5,807 nt of DNA from Bacteroidota bacterium (GTDB lineage Bacteria; Bacteroidota; Bacteroidia; Chitinophagales; Chitinophagaceae), in assembly GCA_026391115.1 (NCBI GenBank), contig JAPLER010000286.1:1-5807 (forward strand). Reading direction: 5' to 3'. This document shows, in pieces, positions 1-5,807 of this stretch (position 1 is its first letter; every line of letters starts with the position of its first letter). Both the position numbers and the translations under genes were made by a program. The notes beneath the pieces are model-generated. The model made no database searches, had not been told where the DNA came from, and saw only the letters and a list, made by a program, of their open reading frames with translations.

Positions 1-276
1 GGTGAACAGAATAATATTTTTGAGTTTCTTGAATTGAGTACAGATGCTGCTGATACCAGACTAGTAAGTGGTCAGGTTAATGAAAGATTGCGTTCAATGC
101 TTGATATGCTGCCTGATGAACAAAGAGAGGTAATTGTACTACGCCACTTTGCTGATTTGAGTTTTAAAGAAATAGCGGAATTAACCAATACAAGCATCAA
201 TACTTCACTTGGAAGAATGCGTTATGGTTTAATTAATTTACGCAAAATGATGGAAGAAAATCAAATGGTTTTATAG
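1..276 (+). CDS. ECF-type RNA polymerase sigma factor, C-terminal part (5' end outside window)
   Basis: The frame is open from the first base, so this is the last 91 residues of a longer protein; the TTG at position 34 is an internal Leu codon, not a start. Visible residues 30-82 form a sigma-70 region 4 (Sigma70_r4_2 type). It begins with LPDEQREVIVLRHF, the usual first helices, followed by the helix-turn-helix LSFKEIAELTNTSINTSLGR that contacts the -35/-33 promoter element. The basic C-terminal helix (MRYGLINLRKMMEE) is also typical. Region 2, which would confirm the ECF class, lies outside the window; the short tail after region 4 fits ECF factors. No anti-sigma gene follows: the gene ends at a terminator facing a convergent receptor gene, so any anti-sigma partner would have to be elsewhere. 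The target regulon cannot be read from the sequence. The family call is secure, the subgroup is not. Confidence 0.88.
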   Translation, partial: GEQNNIFEFLELSTDAADTRLVSGQVNERLRSMLDMLPDEQREVIVLRHFADLSFKEIAELTNTSINTSLGRMRYGLINLRKMMEENQMVL

Positions 277-314
277 ATATCATCAATCAAAACTAACTGC
301 TTGTAAAAAATTTT

Positions 315-351
315 AAAGAGAACGATATTTGAAATATCGTTCTCTTTTTTT
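315..351. terminator. Bidirectional intrinsic terminator between convergent genes
   Basis: A perfect 15-bp stem (315-329 paired with 333-347) closes a 3-base loop. On the + strand it runs into seven T (345-351), the classical form, and would end the sigma-factor transcript 38 bases after its stop codon. On the - strand the hairpin begins just after the receptor stop codon (353-355) and is followed by AAAATTTTTT, so it can also end the receptor transcript. The stem is modest in GC but uninterrupted. Efficiency in each direction is inferred. Confidence 0.88.
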
Positions 352-352
352 A

Positions 353-2710
353 TTACCATTTCACATTCCATGTTACTGATGGCAATATCGGGAATAATGA
401 AACTTGTTTGCCTTGTATTTTTAAATCTCCACCAGCCAAACTACCTGTTTGATCGAAATAAATAAAGTAAGGATTTTTACGATTGTAAACATTATAAATA
501 CTGAATACCCAATTACTTGTGTATTTATGTTTCTTTTTAGGTGTAGGTGTATAAGTTGCAGCAAAATCTAAACGATGATATGCTGGCAATCTGTAAGCAT
601 TGATTTTACTATACTCTTGTGTAAGCACACCATTAACAAAATAAAATTTCTCTGGAATGGTGGTGGCATTACCAGTTGAATAAACAAATACTGCTCCTAG
701 TTTCCATTTGCTGCTTAAATTGTATGTTGTTGTAATGGCAAGGTCATGGCGTCTATCAAATTTTGCATAATATTCTTCGCCATTGTTTATATCTGCAAAC
801 TTTCTTTTCGTCCAGCTTAATGTGTAACTTAACCAACCTGTTAATCTTCCTTTTGCCTTGTTAATATATAATTCAGTTCCATAGCTCCATCCTTTACCAA
901 AAACAAAATCTTCTTCTACATCTTTTAAAGTATTGGGTGTATAGCCTTGTCTGTATTCAATTTGATTTTCCATTGTTTTATAGTAAGCTTCTACACTGGT
1001 TTCATACATTCCTTTATTGAAGTTTTTAAAATAACCAACTGCATATTGCCAAGCTATTTGAGGTTTAATAACAGCTGTACTAGGCACCCATAAATCTGTT
1101 GGTAAGGTATTTCCATTATTACTTACCAAATGAATGTATTGATAGTTTTGAGTAACCGCTGCCTTAACAGATTCGTTATCATTAATAGCATACCTAAAAG
1201 TGAATCTTGGTTCAATTCCACTATACACTTTTACTGTTTTTCCTTTACCATAAACAGTGCTATCTAACTTATTTCCATCAGCATCTCTTACATATTTGGT
1301 GTAACTTCCAATTTGTTGAAAAACACTATAACGTAATCCATAATTTATCTTAATCCTTTTACCAATTTCCCAATCATCTTGCACATAAGCAGCATATTCA
1401 TTGGCATATTTTGTTTTAGTATTGTCTGGTGTAAACACAACACTATCCTGATTTCCAGTTAATGCACTTGGAAAAAAAGTATGATAAGTATAAGCTGCTC
1501 CAAATTTTAATTTATGTTCTGGCGTTACGAACCAGTCATAGTCAGTCTTTGCATTTAGGTCTCTTATACCAGATGATAATTTAATATTAAAATTACTCTG
1601 ATTACCATTAAACTCAAAGTTGTAATCATTGTAAACTATGGTTGTATTGGCAAATAACTTTTTATTGAAAACGTGGTTCCAACGTAAGGTAGCAGTAGCA
1701 TTACCCCAAGGAATTGATGTGCTAAAAGAACGTTCTGCATTTTTAAAATCAAACTTATCTCTACCAAAATATCCACTTAAATATAAATGATCTTTATCGC
1801 CAATTTTGTAATTTACTTTAGCATTCAAATCGTAGAAATAATAACCACTTCCATAAAAACTATTGCTTTTGCTGATAAAAGGTTTCGTTAAAACATCAAC
1901 ATAAGTTCTACGTGCAGCCAATAAAAAAGAAGCTTTATTTTTTTTAATTGGTCCTTGAATTGAAAACCTACTTGCTATTAAACCAATACCAGCATCTACT
2001 TCTGTTTTATTCAAATTGCCTTCCTTCATAGCAATATCAACAACACTGCTTAGTCTACCACCATATTGTGCTGGCATTCCACCTTTTATTAAAGAAACAT
2101 TCTTTATAGCATCTGCATTAATCACACTAAAAAAACCAAATAAATGTCCTGGATTAAATACAACTGCATCATCTAATAAAATCAAGTTTTGATCGGCATT
2201 ACCACCTCTTACAAAAAAGCCACTATTGCCTTCTCCAGCATTTTTTACGCCAGGTAGTAATTGTAAAGTTTTTAATAAATCTACTTCACCTAAAAATGCA
2301 GGTAAGCTTTTGGCATTGGCTACATTAATATCAATCTTGCCCATTTGTGCAGCACGCACATTATTATCTTTCTTTCTTGTTGTAACTACTACATCTTGTA
2401 AAGTGGATTTATAAGGTGATAATAGAATAGTTATTTCTTTATTGCTTAATAAATCAACATAAATTTCTTTGGTATTGTACCCAACGCTGTTGCAAACAAA
2501 ATTGTATTTGCCTTTGGTTAAAGTAATAGAAAAGAAACCATATTGATTAGATGTAACCCCTTTACCTTGTTCTTTAACAAATAAGGTTGCACCTATTAAA
2601 GTTTCACCACTAAGTGAATCTTTGATATATCCATTAAATGTAAATTTTTCCTGAGCTTGAGAGAATAACGCAGAACTTAAGAGAATAAAAATAAAAACAA
2701 CTTTCCTCAT
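353..2710 (-). CDS. TonB-dependent outer-membrane receptor with N-terminal carboxypeptidase-regulatory-like domain
   Basis: This 785-residue protein should form a gated outer-membrane beta-barrel that imports a ligand using energy from TonB-ExbBD. Residues 1-19 are a signal peptide (MRKVV, hydrophobic core, cleavage likely after SQA). Residues about 23-98 form a CarboxypepD_reg-like beta-sandwich (NGYIKDSLSGETLIGATLFV, then SNQYGFFSITL), which is common on Bacteroidota receptors. DVVVTTRKK (106-114) may serve as the TonB box. The plug domain covers about 118-228, with LLPGV (151-155), FFVRGGNADQNLILLDD (165-181) and a GGMPAQYGGRLSSVVDI stretch (210-226). The rest is barrel, rich in alternating aromatic strands, ending in an aromatic Trp as expected for Bam-assembled barrels. 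At 785 residues it is shorter than SusC-type receptors (about 1000), and there is no SusD gene beside it. Its substrate cannot be inferred. The ATG start is supported by the signal peptide immediately after it. It has an upstream gap and a terminator right after its stop, so it is probably monocistronic. Confidence 0.93.
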   Translation of the reverse strand: MRKVVFIFILLSSALFSQAQEKFTFNGYIKDSLSGETLIGATLFVKEQGKGVTSNQYGFFSITLTKGKYNFVCNSVGYNTKEIYVDLLSNKEITILLSPYKSTLQDVVVTTRKKDNNVRAAQMGKIDINVANAKSLPAFLGEVDLLKTLQLLPGVKNAGEGNSGFFVRGGNADQNLILLDDAVVFNPGHLFGFFSVINADAIKNVSLIKGGMPAQYGGRLSSVVDIAMKEGNLNKTEVDAGIGLIASRFSIQGPIKKNKASFLLAARRTYVDVLTKPFISKSNSFYGSGYYFYDLNAKVNYKIGDKDHLYLSGYFGRDKFDFKNAERSFSTSIPWGNATATLRWNHVFNKKLFANTTIVYNDYNFEFNGNQSNFNIKLSSGIRDLNAKTDYDWFVTPEHKLKFGAAYTYHTFFPSALTGNQDSVVFTPDNTKTKYANEYAAYVQDDWEIGKRIKINYGLRYSVFQQIGSYTKYVRDADGNKLDSTVYGKGKTVKVYSGIEPRFTFRYAINDNESVKAAVTQNYQYIHLVSNNGNTLPTDLWVPSTAVIKPQIAWQYAVGYFKNFNKGMYETSVEAYYKTMENQIEYRQGYTPNTLKDVEEDFVFGKGWSYGTELYINKAKGRLTGWLSYTLSWTKRKFADINNGEEYYAKFDRRHDLAITTTYNLSSKWKLGAVFVYSTGNATTIPEKFYFVNGVLTQEYSKINAYRLPAYHRLDFAATYTPTPKKKHKYTSNWVFSIYNVYNRKNPYFIYFDQTGSLAGGDLKIQGKQVSLFPILPSVTWNVKW

Positions 2711-2712
2711 TT

Positions 2713-2747
2713 ACTTTCAATTTTTTGCAAAGTAATGTATTGAAAGT
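2713..2747. repeat. 9-bp inverted repeat just upstream of the receptor gene
   Basis: ACTTTCAAT (2713-2721) and its exact reverse complement ATTGAAAGT (2739-2747) are separated by 17 bases and lie 2 bases upstream of the receptor ATG. The spacer contains the best -7-like promoter element of this region. The arrangement could be an operator or a hairpin in the leader RNA. With 9-bp AT-rich arms, chance occurrence is also possible. Confidence 0.4.
2728..2735 (-). promoter_or_regulatory. Weak candidate -7 element for the receptor gene
   Basis: On the - strand this reads TTACTTTG (followed by C), one base off the Bacteroidota -7 consensus TAnnTTTG. It lies 17 bases upstream of the receptor start codon. 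No clear TTTG is visible at the expected -33 distance. It is the best match in this intergenic region, but it is not strong. Confidence 0.3.
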
Positions 2748-2831
2748 TTTAGGCAGTTTTATATTGTTATGAATTGAGTAAATTGTTTTTAAGTGGTTTA
2801 ATTACGTTTCAATTAATGGGAGATGATTACA

Positions 2832-2865
2832 ATACAAGAGTCCATTAGCTAATGGACTCTTGTAT
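2832..2865 (-). terminator. 34-bp perfect palindrome, probable yajQ terminator
   Basis: All 17 base pairs of this palindrome match, centred on TTAGCTAA; a hairpin would have about 14 pairs with a small loop. It begins 23 bases after the yajQ stop codon and sits between yajQ and the receptor gene, both on the - strand. The - strand sequence after the stem is TGTAATC, so there is no proper U-tail; the T-run (ATTTTTTAT) lies on the yajQ side, before the hairpin. Termination is the simplest reading, but a dyad protein-binding site or mRNA-end protection would also fit. Confidence 0.55.
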
Positions 2866-2888
2866 AAAAAATAAGTTATGAAGCAATA

Positions 2889-3380
2889 CTAATTTTTCAT
2901 ATTCTCATATTGTAAAGGAATACCAAAATTACTGCTACGACATAAAGCAATTACATCTTGCAAATCATCTATTTTTTTAGCTGTAACACGAATGATATTA
3001 TCCATAATAGCAGCCTGTACTTTTAAACCACTATCCTTAATGGCTTTCACTATTTTCTTGGCATCCTCCTGCTTTAAACCATTTCTTACAGCTACTTCTT
3101 GCTTTACCACTTTACCACTTGGATAAGCTTCTTTACTAAAGTCAAAAGCATTGCCATCAATACCTTGCTTGATGCCACGAGAGAGAATGACATCAGTTAC
3201 TTGCTGTATTTTCATATCACTTTCTGCTTCTACTTTAATAATGAAATTCTTTTTATCTAATTCCATTTCAAAATGAGAACCACGAAAATCGAAACGATTT
3301 TGAATCTCTTTTTTTACAACATTAATAGCATTGTCTAATGTTTGTAAATCTACTTTGCTTGCTATGTCGAAAGATGCCAT
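2889..3380 (-). CDS. yajQ: YajQ family cyclic-di-GMP/nucleotide-binding protein
   Basis: This 163-residue cytoplasmic protein is full length for the YajQ (DUF520, formerly UPF0234) family. Its two halves each have the family's ferredoxin-like pattern: the N-terminus MASFDIASKVDLQTLDNAIN, then RFDFRGS (29-35) and SESD-like EAESD (51-55), followed by RGIKQGIDG (68-76). In the second half, KKIVKAIKDSGLKVQA (108-123) and RVTAKKIDDLQDVIAL (131-146) closely resemble the E. coli protein, and the end NFGIPLQYENMKN matches the usual LPLQF-NF ending. Family members bind nucleotides, and a Xanthomonas homologue is a c-di-GMP effector; the role here is unproven. The gene has a good promoter element upstream and a palindrome downstream, so it is probably transcribed alone, although read-through from the gene 63 bp upstream is possible because no terminator is seen there. 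The ATG start fits the conserved N-terminus; no Shine-Dalgarno is visible, as is usual in this phylum. Confidence 0.95.
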   Translation of the reverse strand: MASFDIASKVDLQTLDNAINVVKKEIQNRFDFRGSHFEMELDKKNFIIKVEAESDMKIQQVTDVILSRGIKQGIDGNAFDFSKEAYPSGKVVKQEVAVRNGLKQEDAKKIVKAIKDSGLKVQAAIMDNIIRVTAKKIDDLQDVIALCRSSNFGIPLQYENMKN

Positions 3381-3416
3381 ATTTATTTATTTAAGTTTGT
3401 GAATTTAGAGTTATTG

Positions 3417-3424
3417 CAAATGTA
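3417..3424 (-). promoter_or_regulatory. Candidate -7 element for yajQ
   Basis: On the - strand this reads TACATTTG (followed by C), an exact match to the Bacteroidota -7 consensus TAnnTTTG. It lies 36 bases upstream of the yajQ ATG, which would give a leader of about 30 bases. No TTTG stands out at the expected -33 spacing; that area overlaps the last codons of the zinc-ribbon protein gene. Confidence 0.5.
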
Positions 3425-3443
3425 ATATCCTAAATGAAAGTAA

Positions 3444-5324
3444 TTAATCGATTTTCAAACTGTTTAAGTATTCTATAGATTTATAAGTTTGATAACTATT
3501 TATTAGGGTTAATCTTAAACTTCCATATTCATTAGGTGTATTATAACATTCACTTACGCCATCAAAATATTTTGCAGGTCTATATTTTATTAAGGCATCA
3601 TCTAATTTTCTTGTTGTTTTTTTGTGTATTGTTTGTTCTTCATCAATAATACTTTTAATTGTTCCCTTTTTAAAATTAACTACCACAAGTTTATACTTTG
3701 TTCTGTTGTATAAAGTTCTATACCTTTCTTCAATTGAATTTTTTGTAATCCCTATTTTATAAAAACATTCTTTATCATTAAAAACAATTAGCCTATATAA
3801 AATTATCTCACTAAATAAATTCATTTGTCTATTAGCAAGATAACGATTTAAAATAATATTAGTTGAAGCACAATAAGGGCAACCTGTACCGTTTATTCGA
3901 TGATATATGTTTGTTTTCCAAAAATGATTTTTATCATTTTTACAAATCCACCAAACTTTTTTATCACTCCTTTCTGCTGTTGTGTATGGATCTATTTCTT
4001 TATTCTTTTCCCAAAACCATTCTTCTAATAATTGAGGTTGCCTTGTGGCAAAACTATCCTCTTGATTTGTAAATCTTCCATAACAATACGGGCAGCCTGT
4101 TTTTTGACTTGTTCTTGTATTCAAACTTGATTGCCAGGAATGCTCTTTTTTACATTTCCACCAAACTTTTTTATTTGATTTAGTTCTTAAACTATAAGGA
4201 TTTATGTCTACGTTTTTATTCCAATCCCATTCTATCATTAAATCACTAAAGTTATTGCCAAAGCTATTTTCATTTGTTGCAGTTCTGCCAACACAATATG
4301 GACATTTTGTGCTTTTAGCTTTACTTCTGTTGACGACTGATGCAAACCAACTATGACCTTGTTCACACTTCCACCATACTTTTTGGTTTGTTCCAACTGG
4401 AATTTTCTTGGGGTCTATCTCTATATTTTTTTCATAATCCCATTGTTCTAATAAGTCTGGTTTTAATACAGCAAGTGAGTTGGTAGAATCCACTTTTAAT
4501 CCTCTGCAATATGGGCAACCAGAACTATTCAGAGTTCTATCAACAATCATACTTTCATAAGAATGGTTACTAGGACATTTCCACCAAACTTTTACATTGC
4601 TGCCGTAAGTAAATTTGTTTATATCAATATTTTCATTTCTTTCAAAGTCCCATTCCTTTAATAATTCAGGGTACTTATCTATAAATTTTTTTGTTGTTTT
4701 TTTTCGAACTCTGCATTTACCACAACCACTATTATTTTTTGTTCTTCGATAAACTTCTGCTTGAAATTTATTCTTACATTTTTTGCATATCCAACTCACT
4801 TTTTTGTTAGAACCTTTTGACAAAATCTTAGGGTCAATGTTTGCATTATTCTCCCAGTCCCATTCTTCTAATAGATGTGGATGAGTGTTAACAAAAAATG
4901 AGTTTTTATTTTGACAATTTTTGCACGAGTTATTTAGTTTAATTCTAACATAAACTGGCTGCTTCCATTTGTGATCACAAATTTTACATTTCCAATTTGC
5001 ATTGATATCACTACCTATTGTCAGTAAGTAGGGGTCTATGTTTTCATTATTATCCCAATCCCATTCTTCAATTAAGTGAGGGTATTTATTTGAAATTAAC
5101 GTCTCTTCGTTTCTACATTTTAAACATTGTGAATTATGATTGACTCTATTACAAACTTTTTGTTCCCACTTATAACCACATTTATGGCATTTCCAACTTA
5201 CAAGAAATTTACTGCTACCAATTGATATTTTATTAGGATTTCTACCTTGATTAAAATCATAATCCCAATCTTTTAACAAGTTGGGATTATATTCTTTTAG
5301 TAATGGTTTTTTAACTTGTGCCAT
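3444..5324 (-). CDS. Seven-repeat zinc-ribbon protein with C-terminal GIY-YIG-like nuclease domain
   Basis: This 626-residue soluble protein has no signal peptide or membrane segment. Residues 15-485 hold seven tandem modules of 67-71 residues resembling the DUF4379 (PF14311) probable zinc-ribbon family. Each has an (P)xLLxEWD(W/Y/F)xxN start, then IDPxxxxxGSNxKVWWKC, a conserved Arg (R60, R127, R194, R263, R333, R404, R476), and a closing CxxC, usually CPYC. Residues about 508-594 resemble a GIY-YIG/T5orf172/MUG113-type nuclease: LYRL (509-512), FYKIGIT (521-527), R534 in the following helix, E562/E563 with H567, and FDGVSECY (587-594). The protein therefore probably recognises DNA through the ribbons and cuts it with the C-terminal domain; both activities are inferred. 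It starts 16 bp after the hutU stop with no terminator between, so it may be co-transcribed with hutU. It is Lys/Asn-rich and more AT-rich than its neighbours, suggesting transfer. Candidate roles are a homing/mobile nuclease or defence factor; I know of no characterised close homologue. The ATG start puts repeat 1 close to the N-terminus. Confidence 0.85.
   Translation of the reverse strand: MAQVKKPLLKEYNPNLLKDWDYDFNQGRNPNKISIGSSKFLVSWKCHKCGYKWEQKVCNRVNHNSQCLKCRNEETLISNKYPHLIEEWDWDNNENIDPYLLTIGSDINANWKCKICDHKWKQPVYVRIKLNNSCKNCQNKNSFFVNTHPHLLEEWDWENNANIDPKILSKGSNKKVSWICKKCKNKFQAEVYRRTKNNSGCGKCRVRKKTTKKFIDKYPELLKEWDFERNENIDINKFTYGSNVKVWWKCPSNHSYESMIVDRTLNSSGCPYCRGLKVDSTNSLAVLKPDLLEQWDYEKNIEIDPKKIPVGTNQKVWWKCEQGHSWFASVVNRSKAKSTKCPYCVGRTATNENSFGNNFSDLMIEWDWNKNVDINPYSLRTKSNKKVWWKCKKEHSWQSSLNTRTSQKTGCPYCYGRFTNQEDSFATRQPQLLEEWFWEKNKEIDPYTTAERSDKKVWWICKNDKNHFWKTNIYHRINGTGCPYCASTNIILNRYLANRQMNLFSEIILYRLIVFNDKECFYKIGITKNSIEERYRTLYNRTKYKLVVVNFKKGTIKSIIDEEQTIHKKTTRKLDDALIKYRPAKYFDGVSECYNTPNEYGSLRLTLINSYQTYKSIEYLNSLKID
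3543..3803 (-). other. GIY-YIG-like nuclease domain of the zinc-ribbon protein
   Basis: This segment encodes residues 508-594. The order of motifs fits the GIY-YIG superfamily: Tyr510 in the first strand, Tyr522 in YKIG of the second strand, Arg534 seven residues after the T of GIT, and Glu562/Glu563 in a later helix with His567. It ends with FDGVSECY, like the (F)xGxxECF ending often seen in phage-type members. The first motif is degenerate (LYRL rather than GIY), so the T5orf172/MUG113 branch is likelier than the classical one. The assignment rests on motif order only. Confidence 0.65.
3870..5282 (-). repeat. Coding array of seven zinc-ribbon modules
   Basis: The first metal-binding Cys of each module falls at residues 46, 113, 180, 250, 320, 391 and 461, giving steps of 67, 67, 70, 70, 71 and 70. 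The closing CxxC pairs are at 67/70, 134/137, 201/204, 270/273, 341/344, 411/414 and 482/485. Modules 1-3 use CxxC plus CxxC (C46/C49, C113/C116, C180/C183). Modules 4-7 replace the second Cys with His (H254, H324, H395, H467), with Cx3H in modules 4-6 and Cx5H in module 7. At DNA level the modules have mostly diverged, but short identical tracts remain, such as an 18-base match at 3947-3964 and 4157-4174, exactly 210 bp apart. Confidence 0.9.
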
Positions 5325-5340
5325 AAGTCTGAACTTACAA

Positions 5341-5807
5341 TTATTTCAACCTATCAACAATTGAAAGATGATGTTCCTTAGCTGTTTCTTTTGCTATTTC
5401 ATAACCAGCATCAGCATGTCTTATCACACCCATTCCTGGATCATTTCTTAAAACTCTTGCAAGCCTTGCTGTTGCTGCATCTGTTCCATCAGCAACTATT
5501 ACCATTCCACTATGTATGCTATAACCCATCCCTACTCCCCCACCATGATGTAAACTTACCCAACTTGCTCCACCTGCAGTATTTACAAGTGCATTTAAAA
5601 TTGGCCAGTCTGCCACTGCATCACTGCCATCCATCATTGCTTCTGTTTCTCTATTTGGAGAAGCCACAGAACCTGTATCTAAATGATCTCTACCAATAAC
5701 GATGGGTGCTTTTACTTTTCCTGTTCTTACTAATTCGTTAAATGCTTGTCCAGCTTTCTCTCTTTCACCCTGACCCAACCAGCAAATACGTGCAGGTAAT
5801 CCTTGAA
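5341..5807 (-). CDS. hutU: Urocanate hydratase (urocanase), C-terminal part (5' end outside window)
   Basis: Urocanate hydratase converts urocanate to imidazolone propionate with tightly bound NAD+, the second step of histidine degradation in the cytoplasm. The visible 155 residues are the C-terminal end; the frame stays open to the right edge, and the TTG at 5776-5778 is an internal Leu, not a start. They begin GLPARICWLG, whose Cys (codon 5782-5784) lies about 147 residues from the C-terminus and so matches the active-site Cys410 of Pseudomonas putida urocanase. Then come APIVIGRDHLDTGSVASPNR, ETEAMMDGSDAVADWP, the Gly-rich SLHHGGGVGMG near the NAD site, and GVIRHADAGYEIA, all hallmark stretches. 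The full protein is normally about 550 residues. There is no sign of damage, and the end (HLSIVDRLK) looks natural. The stop lies 16 bp from the next gene with no terminator between. Other hut genes are not in the window and may lie upstream. Confidence 0.96.
   Translation of the reverse strand, partial: QGLPARICWLGQGEREKAGQAFNELVRTGKVKAPIVIGRDHLDTGSVASPNRETEAMMDGSDAVADWPILNALVNTAGGASWVSLHHGGGVGMGYSIHSGMVIVADGTDAATARLARVLRNDPGMGVIRHADAGYEIAKETAKEHHLSIVDRLK

Noticed and set aside
34..276. TTG at 34 as the start of a short 80-residue regulator
   Set aside because: The frame is open to the window edge and upstream residues fit the linker of a sigma factor, so this is a truncated view and not a small gene.
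2226..2414. 62-residue open frame on the + strand
   Set aside because: It lies wholly inside the receptor plug/N-terminal coding region on the opposite strand, has no family features and no promoter; it is a shadow frame.
3381..3443. Terminator after the zinc-ribbon nuclease gene
   Set aside because: Only a small AATCGATT dyad overlapping the last codons was found; there is no stem with a T-run in the 63-bp gap.
3863..4072. 69-residue open frame on the + strand
   Set aside because: It is antisense to zinc-ribbon modules 6-7 of the nuclease gene. Its hydrophobic look comes from the complement of Lys/Asn codons.
3870..5282. CRISPR-like or tandem DNA repeat array
   Set aside because: Periodicity is about 200-213 bp, in frame, and conserved at protein rather than DNA level; it reflects repeated protein modules.
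5391..5699. 102-residue Leu/His-rich open frame on the + strand
   Set aside because: It is antisense to the highly conserved end of hutU. The biased composition is the usual product of reading the complement of a coding frame.
5341..5778. hutU fragment as a pseudogene or a short 145-residue protein starting at TTG 5778
   Set aside because: The residues upstream of the TTG (GLPARICW) are conserved urocanase sequence including the active-site Cys, so the gene continues past the window edge.

Overview
The window looks like part of a Bacteroidota chromosome, possibly a Chitinophagaceae-like lineage. The evidence is an AT-rich genome, a TonB-dependent receptor with an N-terminal carboxypeptidase-regulatory-like domain, an ECF sigma factor, almost no Shine-Dalgarno sequences, and a TAnnTTTG-type promoter element in front of yajQ. 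The family assignment is inferred from protein style only.

Layout from left to right. (1) The 3' end of an ECF-type sigma factor on the + strand runs off the left edge. (2) A perfect 15-bp hairpin with T-runs on both sides separates it from the convergent next gene and probably terminates both. (3) A complete 785-residue TonB-dependent outer-membrane receptor lies on the - strand. (4) A 178-bp intergenic region holds a 34-bp perfect palindrome (probable yajQ terminator) and a 9-bp inverted repeat just upstream of the receptor start. (5) yajQ (163 residues, - strand) has its own likely promoter. (6) A 626-residue - strand protein carries seven zinc-ribbon repeats followed by a GIY-YIG-like nuclease domain. 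(7) The C-terminal end of urocanate hydratase (hutU, - strand) runs off the right edge.

The sigma factor, receptor, yajQ and hutU are ordinary chromosomal genes. The 626-residue protein is the unusual part. It starts 16 bp after the hutU stop codon with no terminator between them, is visibly more AT-rich than its neighbours, and has nothing obvious to do with histidine breakdown. It looks like a DNA-binding and DNA-cutting protein: an array of seven Zn-binding modules tethered to a nuclease fold. The likeliest roles are a homing or mobile nuclease, or an accessory defence factor, lodged between hutU and yajQ. No tRNA, rRNA, CRISPR array, insertion sequence or transposase was seen.
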